Below, piece after piece: positions 1 to 5,215 of a DNA stretch of 5,217 nt. The notes under the pieces were generated by a model that was not told the DNA's origin, did not search any database, and saw only the letters and a list, made by a program, of their open reading frames with translations. This DNA comes from a bacterium (GTDB taxonomy: Bacteria > Krumholzibacteriota > Krumholzibacteria > LZORAL124-64-63), in assembly GCA_003646045.1 (NCBI GenBank), contig QNDV01000214.1:1-5217 (forward strand). Reading direction: 5' to 3'. Positions within the stretch are counted from its first letter, which is position 1, and each line of letters starts with the position of its first letter. Both the position numbers and the translations under genes were made by a program.

Positions 1-498
1 ATCGATACTCGGGTTGGCGATGAACTCGCCCTCCACGTCGGCCACGCGCACGCCCGATACGTACTCGGGGAAAGGCACATCCGACAGATTGAGCGCGGCC
101 GAAGCGGCGGTGATGCTCAGGGTGTCGGCATGGAAATCCGTATCCGCGCTGATGATGAACGAGACCACCTGGGTCTCGTGGCGGTAGCCGTCGGGGAACA
201 TGGGGCGCAGCGGACGGTCGATGAGACGGCAGGTCAGGGTCTCCCGCTCCGTGGGGCGCGCCTCGCGCTTGAAGAAGCCGCCCGGGATCTTGCCGGCGGC
301 ATAGGTCTTGTTCCGGTATTCGACGAACAGGGGCAGGAAATCCCGGTCGGAGGGGCGCTTGTCGGCTGTGACCGAGACCAGGGCCATGGTGTCACCCATG
401 CGCACGACCACCGAACCGTTGGCCTGCTTGGCCATGCGACCGGTTTCCAGCGAGAAGGTCGTCCCGTTCATTTCCATACTGGCTGTTTGCTTGTCCAT
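1..498 (-). CDS. pnp: Polynucleotide phosphorylase, N-terminal part (cut by window edge)
   Basis: This is the 3'-to-5' phosphorolytic exoribonuclease of RNA turnover, which in many bacteria associates with the RNase E degradosome. The frame is open from the start codon at 498 to position 1, giving 166 codons, all within the first RNase PH-like domain; the remainder (second RNase PH domain, KH and S1 domains) lies outside the window. Recognisable family blocks are [20 protein letters not shown] (about 17-36), the strongly conserved [20 protein letters not shown] (64-83), including the FF-K/R-R RNA-contact motif, and [15 protein letters not shown] (91-105). The start is chosen because a Shine-Dalgarno sequence GAGAGGAA (minus strand, 507-514) lies 8 nt upstream. 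A second in-frame ATG at codon 8 is possible but has no better ribosome site. It follows rpsO by 274 nt, the usual rpsO-pnp order. Identification is firm; the partial state is due only to the window edge. Confidence 0.97.
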   Translation of the reverse strand, partial: MDKQTASMEMNGTTFSLETGRMAKQANGSVVVRMGDTMALVSVTADKRPSDRDFLPLFVEYRNKTYAAGKIPGGFFKREARPTERETLTCRLIDRPLRPMFPDGYRHETQVVSFIISADTDFHADTLSITAASAALNLSDVPFPEYVSGVRVADVEGEFIANPSID

Positions 499-506
499 TT
501 CTAGTA

Positions 507-514
507 TTCCTCTC
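507..514 (-). promoter_or_regulatory. Ribosome binding site of pnp
   Basis: The minus strand reads GAGAGGAA, with AGGA as the anti-16S core, 8 nt before the ATG at 496-498. It supports that codon rather than the in-frame ATG seven codons later. Confidence 0.75.
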
Positions 515-535
515 GTGCCTCTTCGCTCAGGTCCC

Positions 536-561
536 GCACCGGCTCATTCCGGCCGCGGTGC
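536..561 (-). promoter_or_regulatory. GC-rich hairpin in the pnp leader
   Basis: On the minus strand GCAC, a 2-nt CG bulge, CGGC, an 8-nt loop, GCCG and GTGC form an 8-bp stem about 38 nt upstream of the pnp start codon. No U-tract follows, so it is not an intrinsic terminator. In E. coli the pnp leader carries a double-stranded element cut by RNase III through which PNPase controls its own mRNA. A similar role here is inferred from position only. Confidence 0.4.
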
Positions 562-632
562 CTTCGCAGGGTCGACCGCCGCCTGGGCGAACGTCCCTTC
601 AGTTTCAACTTCTGCTTCCACTCTTCCGCGTT

Positions 633-670
633 GCCCCGTGCCCACTCCCGAAACGGGGGGGCCAAGGGGC
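633..670 (-). promoter_or_regulatory. Long imperfect hairpin in the rpsO-pnp intergenic region
   Basis: The outer arms GCCCC and GGGGC (665-670 side and 633-638 side) enclose a second set of pairs GCCC/GGGC and an apical CCCG-TTT-CGGG stem. Together they can fold into a 38-nt, very GC-rich imperfect hairpin with small internal loops. It lies about 100 nt after the rpsO stop codon. The transcript after it is not T-rich (it reads AACGCGGAAG), so it is unlikely to be a rho-independent terminator. It could protect the rpsO 3' end or be a processing site between the two cistrons; neither is shown by the sequence. Confidence 0.4.
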
Positions 671-772
671 GAACCGACCCCGCGGGCCGGCAGACATCAC
701 TGTACAAGTGAGCGGTCGCGACAGGAAAACCGGCCACGACCGCCACCAACGGGATGCCACATACCAGGGGTC

Positions 773-1042
773 TCAGCCCCGGATACCCAATTCCTTGATG
801 AGAGCGCGATAGCCATCAAGGTCCTTCTTCTTGAGATAGGACAGCAGGCGCTTGCGCTGGCCGACCATCTTCAGGAGTCCGCGCCGGGAATGATGATCCC
901 TGGCGTGCTCCTTGAAATGACCGCCGAGAGTGTTGATGCGTTCGGTCAACAGGGCAATCTGCACCTCGGGCGAACCGGAGTCCCCTTCGTGCTTCTTGTA
1001 CTTGCCGATGACCTGATCCTTCTGGTCCTTGCTGAGTGCCAT
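773..1042 (-). CDS. rpsO: Small ribosomal subunit protein S15
   Basis: An 89-residue protein, the standard length for bacterial S15. This primary 16S rRNA-binding protein contacts the central domain three-way junction (helices 20-22), nucleates platform assembly and takes part in intersubunit bridging. Family signatures are [19 protein letters not shown] (18-36), [20 protein letters not shown] (40-59), which carries the invariant DHHSRRGLL, and [12 protein letters not shown] (63-74). The start ATG (1040-1042) has a strong ribosome site GGAGGT at 1051-1056, with 8 nt between. Stop is TGA. It lies upstream of pnp on the same strand, as in many bacteria, but is preceded by a polysaccharide gene instead of the common truB. 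A separate promoter and a long leader with structure over the start codon suggest autogenous control, which is known for S15 in several bacterial groups. Identification is certain; regulation is inferred. Confidence 0.98.
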   Translation of the reverse strand: MALSKDQKDQVIGKYKKHEGDSGSPEVQIALLTERINTLGGHFKEHARDHHSRRGLLKMVGQRKRLLSYLKKKDLDGYRALIKELGIRG

Positions 1043-1140
1043 CGTCGAGAACCTCCGATAATAAACGTCACGCTTGTCGCGTCACGATGGCCGCAGGCCG
1101 AACTCCCACAGGTGCATATGCATGCGAAACGGTCCGCACC
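1038..1140 (-). promoter_or_regulatory. Structured rpsO mRNA leader, candidate S15 autoregulatory element
   Basis: Three pairings can be read in the transcript. GGTGC (1136-1140) pairs with GCACC (1111-1115). GGCC-TGC-GGCC (1089-1099) forms a small tight hairpin. GCCATCGT (1084-1091) is perfectly complementary to ACGATGGC (1038-1045), which contains the rpsO AUG. The second and third share bases 1089-1091 and so cannot both form. Switching between a closed and an open start codon is a plausible regulatory scheme for S15 feedback, as in the pseudoknot of E. coli rpsO. I cannot match this layout to a named leader class, and no folding energy has been computed. Confidence 0.45.
1051..1056 (-). 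promoter_or_regulatory. Ribosome binding site of rpsO
   Basis: GGAGGT on the minus strand lies 8 nt before the rpsO ATG. It falls inside the 38-nt loop that would form if the inverted repeat 1038-1045/1084-1091 pairs, so the start codon would be masked while the ribosome site stays in the loop. Confidence 0.85.
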
Positions 1141-1237
1141 CGGAAAGCGCAAGCAGGCTCACGCCCGCCGACCCGCCATGAATGTAAAGGCACACGACTG
1201 GGCGGAGATACCCCCCGCGCCCGGTCGAGCCGTGCGG

Positions 1238-1266
1238 AATATAGGCGGAAGCGGTGTTTGGCGCAA
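1238..1266 (-). promoter_or_regulatory. Probable sigma70-type promoter of rpsO
   Basis: On the minus strand TTGCGC (1261-1266) is followed by exactly 17 nt and then TATATT (1238-1243), which matches the -10 consensus at five of six positions. The -35 box matches at the first three bases only. Transcription would begin near 1231, giving a leader of about 190 nt before the rpsO start. The -35 box begins 11 nt after the stop codon of the upstream dehydratase gene. In a region this GC-rich, a TATATT at correct spacing is noteworthy. Confidence 0.65.
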
Positions 1267-1276
1267 GTTGTTCCCG

Positions 1277-3409
1277 TTAGCCGGAATCACGCGCAGGGAC
1301 CGTCGCCGCCGCTGGCCGGTGCGATCCTGTCACCACAGCTGGCCGGGTCCAGGCTGGCTGCCGGGAATCAGGGGGCAGGTTCGACACCCGCGTCCGGTCC
1401 AGGCTGGCGGCAGGGGCGGATATGCCGTTTTCGGTCACCACGCAGCTGGACACGGGCCCGGGGGGCGCCTTTTCGTCAAGCGGGCTTCGAGTGCCCTGGT
1501 AGGACGGTACCAGCCGCAGCAGGGCCCGCCAACAGCCCGCCTCGTCCAGCCGCCGGGCGGCACTCAGCAAACGGACAAGCTCCAGTTCCTGGGTCTCGGA
1601 CAGTCCCTCCCGCCCCGGCGCACGCAGAATTGCCGCATGACCCGTGGGCTGCGGCTGTTCGGCGTCGGTCCACAGTTCCTCGTAGAGCTTCTCGCCCGGA
1701 CGCAGGCCGGTGTACTGCACTGCCACGTCCACTTCCGGCGTCAGCCCCGAGAGGCGAATCATCTGGTGGGCCAGGTCGGCGATGCGCACCGGCTTGCCCA
1801 TGTCCAGGATGAAGGTTTCGCCGCCCTGACCCATGGTGGCGGCAAAGAGCACGAGGTGGACAGCCTCGGGAATGGTCATGAAGAAACGCTCGATATCGGG
1901 ATGGGTCACTGTGACGGGACCGCCGGCGCGGATCTGCTTCTGGAATAGCTCGACCACGCTGCCGTTGCTGCCCAGCACGTTCCCGAAACGGATGACACTG
2001 AAGCAGGTCCCGCTGTCGCGGTTGCCGTTGCGCACGATACGCTCGGCCACCCGCTTGCTCGCTCCCATGACGCTGGTGGGGTTGACTGCCTTGTCGGTGC
2101 TGATCAGGACGCATTCGCTCACCTGGTACCTATCGGCTGTCTCGACGATATTCAGGGTACCCTGGACGTTGTTGCGCACCGCCGCCACCAGGTTGCACTG
2201 CAGCACGGGCACATGCTTGTAGGCCGCGGCGTGGAAAACCACCTCGGGACGCTCGGCCGCGAAGATCCGTTCGAGAACGTCACGCTCCCTGACGTCAGCC
2301 AGGATGGGAACCACCTCCGCTGCTGCTGCACGTTGCCGCAGGTCGTGTTCCAGTCGGAACAGGCCGTTCTCGTCCCGGTCCAGACAGAGTACGCGCCGCA
2401 CCTTGTGCTCTATCAACTGCCGGCACAACTCGGATCCGATGCTACCGGCAGCCCCCGTCACCAGGACCGTACGGCCGCTCACGTATTCGCGGATGGCCGG
2501 CTCGTCCACGGGCACCGGGCGCCGGTGCAGCAAATCCTCCAGCCGGAAGTCCGTCAGGGGTGGGGCGGTATATTCACCGGCCAGGAATCTGGCCAGGTCC
2601 GGAGTCGTCTTCAGGGGCAGGGAGGTGGCGCGGCAGTGACGAATCACCTTGTAGATCTCACTGGTGGACGCCGAAGGCAGGGCCATGACCACGGCCTCGG
2701 CTCCCGTTTCCCTGGCCACGCGACCGATCTCGCGGATGGGCCCCACTACCGGCACTCCCCGCAAGGTCGTACCCTGCTTGAAGGGATCGTCATCCAGCAG
2801 GGCCACGGGCGTATAGTCCGCCAAGCCATGGGACTGCATGGCCCGTACCACCATGTCGCCGGCGGCGCCGGCACCGAGCACTACCACACGCTGGCCACCG
2901 CGACCTGCTTCCAGGAGGTGTTCCGCTACCAGCCGGTAGCAGAGACGGGCTCCCGATGTCAGCAGGAAGCAGATCATGGCGTCCATGACCAGCACACTGC
3001 GGGGAAACCAGCCCTGCCAAATCACCAGCAATATCGGCGCGGCCAGGGCGCTGCCAACCCCCACGGCCAGCAAAGTAGGCAGCACGTCGCGTACGCCCAC
3101 ATAGCGCCAGGAAGCACGGTGCAGGCCCAGCAACTCGGCGGTGGCCACACGCAAGGCAACAACTATACCGACACTGCCGAGGAACCAGTCGCCCCAGACA
3201 GCCGGCGACCGATCAACCGGTGAAAGCTCGAAGCGCAGCACGAAAGCCAGGGCTAGACTCGTCGCCGACAGAACGGCATAAATCACTGCCGTAACCCAGC
3301 GCCGATGGGCCCTGAGTACATAGCTGTACGGTGAGTCTTTAGCCGGGATGCGATCCAAGATTGATCGCAAGGACGCGGATAGCGCACCAGACCGCTGGGT
3401 AATAAACAT
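1277..3409 (-). CDS. Membrane-anchored nucleotide-sugar 4,6-dehydratase, WbpM/FlaA1/CapD family
   Basis: A 710-residue inner-membrane protein of the large WbpM/PglF type, whose members convert UDP-GlcNAc to the 4-keto-6-deoxy sugar that starts several rare amino-sugar pathways for O-antigen, capsule or glycoprotein glycans. Four hydrophobic segments lie near residues 39-59, 74-92, 110-130 and 138-154. A first nucleotide-binding-like domain begins at VVVLGAGAAGD (175-185), and the catalytic extended-SDR domain at TVLVTGAAGSIGSEL (314-328, GxxGxxG at G319, G322, G325). AAAYKHVP (394-401), STDKAVNP (437-444) and MGASK (448-452) follow; Met448 occupies the usual SDR Tyr site, a hallmark of this family. 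RPGEKLYEELW is at 570-580. Homology appears to end near residue 640, leaving an unusual 70-residue Pro/Ala/Ser/Arg-rich tail. The ATG at 3407-3409 has a modest GGGGGA site 10 nt upstream. Exact substrate is not proven; UDP-GlcNAc is the family default. Confidence 0.93.
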   Translation of the reverse strand: MFITQRSGALSASLRSILDRIPAKDSPYSYVLRAHRRWVTAVIYAVLSATSLALAFVLRFELSPVDRSPAVWGDWFLGSVGIVVALRVATAELLGLHRASWRYVGVRDVLPTLLAVGVGSALAAPILLVIWQGWFPRSVLVMDAMICFLLTSGARLCYRLVAEHLLEAGRGGQRVVVLGAGAAGDMVVRAMQSHGLADYTPVALLDDDPFKQGTTLRGVPVVGPIREIGRVARETGAEAVVMALPSASTSEIYKVIRHCRATSLPLKTTPDLARFLAGEYTAPPLTDFRLEDLLHRRPVPVDEPAIREYVSGRTVLVTGAAGSIGSELCRQLIEHKVRRVLCLDRDENGLFRLEHDLRQRAAAAEVVPILADVRERDVLERIFAAERPEVVFHAAAYKHVPVLQCNLVAAVRNNVQGTLNIVETADRYQVSECVLISTDKAVNPTSVMGASKRVAERIVRNGNRDSGTCFSVIRFGNVLGSNGSVVELFQKQIRAGGPVTVTHPDIERFFMTIPEAVHLVLFAATMGQGGETFILDMGKPVRIADLAHQMIRLSGLTPEVDVAVQYTGLRPGEKLYEELWTDAEQPQPTGHAAILRAPGREGLSETQELELVRLLSAARRLDEAGCWRALLRLVPSYQGTRSPLDEKAPPGPVSSCVVTENGISAPAASLDRTRVSNLPPDSRQPAWTRPAVVTGSHRPAAATVPARDSG
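1329..1449. repeat. Degenerate short direct repeats in the 3' end of the dehydratase gene
   Basis: The 13-mer GGTCCAGGCTGGC occurs at 1346-1358 and 1396-1408, 50 bp apart. GTCACCAC followed by AGCTGG occurs at 1329-1342 and, with a 2-nt insertion, at 1434-1449, 105 bp apart and therefore in frame. At the protein level the second pair gives CVVTENGISAPAAS (656-669) and AVVTGSHRPAAAT (691-703). The pattern suggests the C-terminal tail grew by local duplication or slippage. Confidence 0.5.
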
Positions 3410-3432
3410 GGATCAGGTATCCCCCGGTCGCG

Positions 3433-3450
3433 GCGCCACGCAGGTGGCAC
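3433..3450 (-). promoter_or_regulatory. Hairpin in the 5' leader of the dehydratase gene
   Basis: The minus strand reads GTGCCAC-CTGC-GTGGCGC, a 7-bp stem with one G-U pair and a 4-nt loop. It sits just upstream of the weak GGGGGA ribosome site (3420-3425). No T-run follows, so it is not a terminator for cysC. It may influence translation or stability of the dehydratase message. The rest of the 185-nt gap (3410-3594) shows only a short ACGGA-GAT-TCCGT stem and no convincing promoter. Confidence 0.35.
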
Positions 3451-3594
3451 CTCTTGAATCCGTTGCTGGACCAAGGCTTAACTAGAAAGCAGGCAAGGGT
3501 GGATTGACCTGTGTCACGGAATCTCCGTATTCCAACCACCCATCCCAGCCTAAGCCTCTACGGGATACCCATCAAGAGCTATTCCGGTAATTCT

Positions 3595-4218
3595 TCAAAA
3601 CCCGTTGGTCTCCAGAATACCGGCACCCCCCAAGTGATCAACCACCTGCCTGGCGCACTGCTGAACGTCGTGCTTATCGGTCTCGACCACGATCTCGGCG
3701 TTCTCAGGCTCTTCGTAGGGAGCACTGATCCCGGTGAACTCGGGAATTTCGCCGGCCCGGGCTTTCTTGTACAGGCCCTTGGGATCGCGGCGCTCGCATT
3801 CCTCCAGGGAGCACTTGCAATAGACCTCGATGAACCTGCCTTTGGGTGTGATCTCCCGGGCACCGTCACGATCCGCGCGGTAGGGGGAAATGAAAGCAGT
3901 CAGGCAGATGACACCGGCGTCCATCAACAGCTTGGCTACTTCGCTGATGCGACGGATGTTCTCGGTGCGGTCGTCGGGGCTGAAGCCCAGATCGCGATTC
4001 AGACCGAAACGGACATTGTCACCGTCCAGGATATAGGTCTGGCAGCGACGGCGAAAAAGCTCCTTCTCCACCGCCTGGGCCAGGGTGGACTTACCGGCAC
4101 CCGAAAGACCGGTGAACCACAGGATGGCTGCCCGATGGCCGTTACGCGCCACACGGGCCTCGTGGTCCACATCGCCCTCGGTACGAGTAATATTGGTGCT
4201 CTTGATCTCGCGGGTCAT
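3595..4218 (-). CDS. cysC: Adenylylsulfate (APS) kinase
   Basis: A cytosolic kinase of 207 residues (E. coli CysC is about 200) that phosphorylates APS at the 3' position with ATP to give PAPS, the donor for sulfotransferases and an intermediate in assimilatory sulfate reduction. Motifs: Walker A GLSGAGKS (37-44), [10 protein letters not shown] (64-73), DRTENIRR (83-90) for APS and nucleotide binding, LTAFISPYR (106-114) with Ser111 at the conserved phospho-serine position, and [20 protein letters not shown] (145-164) ending in the family lid segment. It looks intact and active. The ATG at 4216-4218 has AAAGGA at 4226-4231, 7 nt upstream. It is a stand-alone kinase, not fused to CysN, and no cysD, cysN or cysH is visible beside it. 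Its place between two glycan genes may mean PAPS is supplied for a sulfated polysaccharide; that is inference. Confidence 0.96.
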   Translation of the reverse strand: MTREIKSTNITRTEGDVDHEARVARNGHRAAILWFTGLSGAGKSTLAQAVEKELFRRRCQTYILDGDNVRFGLNRDLGFSPDDRTENIRRISEVAKLLMDAGVICLTAFISPYRADRDGAREITPKGRFIEVYCKCSLEECERRDPKGLYKKARAGEIPEFTGISAPYEEPENAEIVVETDKHDVQQCARQVVDHLGGAGILETNGF

Positions 4219-4265
4219 GTCCAGGTCCTTTCTCCGCTGCTTGCGTAACTGCGTACACTCTTCAA

Positions 4266-4296
4266 CTTAAAGTCGTAGATTAGAGTGCATTGTCAA
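4266..4296 (-). promoter_or_regulatory. Candidate promoter of cysC
   Basis: A perfect TTGACA lies at 4291-4296 on the minus strand. The best -10-like hexamer after it is TTTAAG at 4266-4271, but the spacer is 19 nt, longer than ideal. An alternative is TCTAAT at 4279-4284 (five of six matches), with TGTACT 17 nt upstream at 4302-4307. The segment is clearly more AT-rich than its surroundings. A 6-bp inverted repeat, CACTCT at 4282-4287 and AGAGTG at 4256-4261 (minus-strand reading), brackets the -10 candidates and could be an operator or a hairpin. Confidence 0.42.
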
Positions 4297-4330
4297 AGAG
4301 GAGTACAGTGCCAAGGATCCGGCGGTGCTA

Positions 4331-5056
4331 TCAGAGAAGGGACGAAGAGACCGAACGCTCCCGGCGGGGAGGGGCCGCCTCGCCACCGATGGTAGTCAGC
4401 CAGGTCTCGGCAGGAGTCGCGGCATCAGCCCGCGCCACATCGTTGCTGAGCAGTTCGATCTCGATGCTGGTTCCGCTGTCGAAAACCGTGCCCAGGATAG
4501 TCCGCAGATCATCCACCAGGGTGGTGCGATCCAGATCGGCCAGGTAGATGGCCAGCTTGCGGGGCAGGATCTTCTCGACATAGAACCGGTGGGGATCCTG
4601 GGCCTTGCCCAGAATGTCCTCTTCCTGGCGAAACAACTGGGTGGCACGGTGGGTAATACCCGGCCGCACGATCAACAGGCGGCAGAATTCTTCCGGATAG
4701 TGCGCTGCGAATTCGGGTACCTCGGGGCGAGGTCCCACCAGGGACATATCACCTCGCAACACGTTGAACAACTGGGGTAGCTCATCGATCTTGTGGCGAC
4801 GCAGGAAGCGGCCCACGGAGGTCACGCGCTCGTCGCCGGACCTGGTCACGCGGGTTCCACGGGATTCGGCACCGTCCACCATGGAGCGGAACTTCAGGAT
4901 ACGGAAAGGCCGGCCGTGCCGTCCCAGCCGCACCTGCCGGTAGAACACCGGCCCGCCGCTGGTCAGTTTAACCGCCAAGGCCACGGCGCCGAACAACGGC
5001 GCCAGCAACACGATTCCGCCCAGGGAAGCCACAATGTCCAGGCTGCGCTTGATCAT
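4331..5056 (-). CDS. Polyisoprenyl-phosphate hexose-1-phosphate transferase (initiating sugar transferase)
   Basis: A small monotopic phosphoglycosyl transferase related to PglC and the C-terminal domain of WbaP/WcaJ/ExoY. It moves a sugar 1-phosphate from a UDP-sugar to undecaprenyl phosphate at the inner face of the inner membrane, the first committed step of polysaccharide repeat assembly. From the chosen ATG it has 241 residues: one hydrophobic, probably re-entrant segment at 6-28; GGPVFYRQVRLGRHGRPF (34-51); ILKFRSM (53-59); the catalytic Asp-Glu pair in KIDELPQL (89-96, D91, E92); then LRGDMSLVGPRPE (100-112) and VRPGIT (130-135). Residues from about 195 are an extra, poorly conserved tail rich in Ala, Ser and Arg. 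I prefer ATG 5054-5056 because AGGAG precedes it by 4 nt and family members begin at this K-R-x-x-D segment. A GTG at 5090-5092 would add 12 residues but lacks a ribosome site. The sugar transferred cannot be told from sequence. Confidence 0.93.
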   Translation of the reverse strand: MIKRSLDIVASLGGIVLLAPLFGAVALAVKLTSGGPVFYRQVRLGRHGRPFRILKFRSMVDGAESRGTRVTRSGDERVTSVGRFLRRHKIDELPQLFNVLRGDMSLVGPRPEVPEFAAHYPEEFCRLLIVRPGITHRATQLFRQEEDILGKAQDPHRFYVEKILPRKLAIYLADLDRTTLVDDLRTILGTVFDSGTSIEIELLSNDVARADAATPAETWLTTIGGEAAPPRRERSVSSSLL

Positions 5057-5060
5057 CTCA

Positions 5061-5065
5061 CTCCT
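5061..5065 (-). promoter_or_regulatory. Ribosome binding site that decides the sugar transferase start
   Basis: AGGAG on the minus strand lies 4 nt before ATG 5054-5056. The spacing is short but usable, and no comparable site precedes the upstream GTG at 5090-5092. Confidence 0.55.
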
Positions 5066-5098
5066 GGCGCGGGGATTCCACTGCCCCCGCACACGCCA

Positions 5099-5215
5099 TC
5101 AGTAACAAGAGACATGCCACGAATCCGGCCGTACCGGATCTGTTGCTGCTACCGGGCGAGGTGTATGCATTCCGCGAAACGCTGCGATGATATCCGTTTT
5201 ACCCCCGGAAGCGGA
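5099..5215 (-). other. Window-edge segment: possible C-terminal end of an upstream gene, or leader of the sugar transferase
   Basis: One minus-strand frame is open from the window edge to TGA at 5099-5101, giving 38 residues (SASGGKTDII ... WHVSCY) and ending 42 nt before the transferase ATG. That would fit the 3' end of an upstream operon gene, but I do not recognise the peptide and its third codon positions are not clearly GC-rich, unlike the real genes here. The same stretch holds a perfect 6-bp hairpin, ATCCGG-TACGG-CCGGAT at 5123-5139. A non-coding leader is equally likely. Confidence 0.25.

Noticed and set aside
696..730. Internal pnp promoter with TACAGT as a -10 box
   Set aside because: The hexamer 17 nt upstream matches the -35 consensus at only two positions; not supportable.
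501..749. 82-codon minus-strand frame filling the rpsO-pnp gap
   Set aside because: GTG start without a ribosome site, low-complexity Arg-rich product, and it covers the leader hairpins. Better read as untranslated RNA, although it lies on the transcribed strand.
721..772. Intrinsic terminator directly after rpsO
   Set aside because: A TTTT run is present on the minus strand near 726-729, but the preceding bases give at best a 3-bp stem.
1111..1126. Palindromic ATGCATATGCAT-like run as a protein-binding operator
   Set aside because: Short alternating palindromes of this kind are common by chance, and the bases are better explained as part of the folded rpsO leader.
308..1948. 546-codon plus-strand reading frame
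   Set aside because: It runs antisense through pnp, rpsO and the dehydratase and across both intergenic regions. Its product resembles no family and is explained by GC-rich codon bias on the opposite strand.
2213..3223. 336-codon plus-strand reading frame
   Set aside because: Antisense shadow of the dehydratase gene; Gln/His/Gly-rich composition typical of reversed coding sequence.
3511..4248. 245-codon plus-strand reading frame
   Set aside because: It is almost entirely antisense to cysC, which has unmistakable catalytic motifs. The frame has no ribosome site and no recognisable domain.
5058..5120. Tiny frame VACLLLLMACAGA... resembling a lipoprotein signal with an LMAC lipobox
   Set aside because: Only 20 codons from a GTG with no ribosome site and no basic N-terminus, and it stops right at the transferase ribosome site. 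Most likely a chance hydrophobic run.
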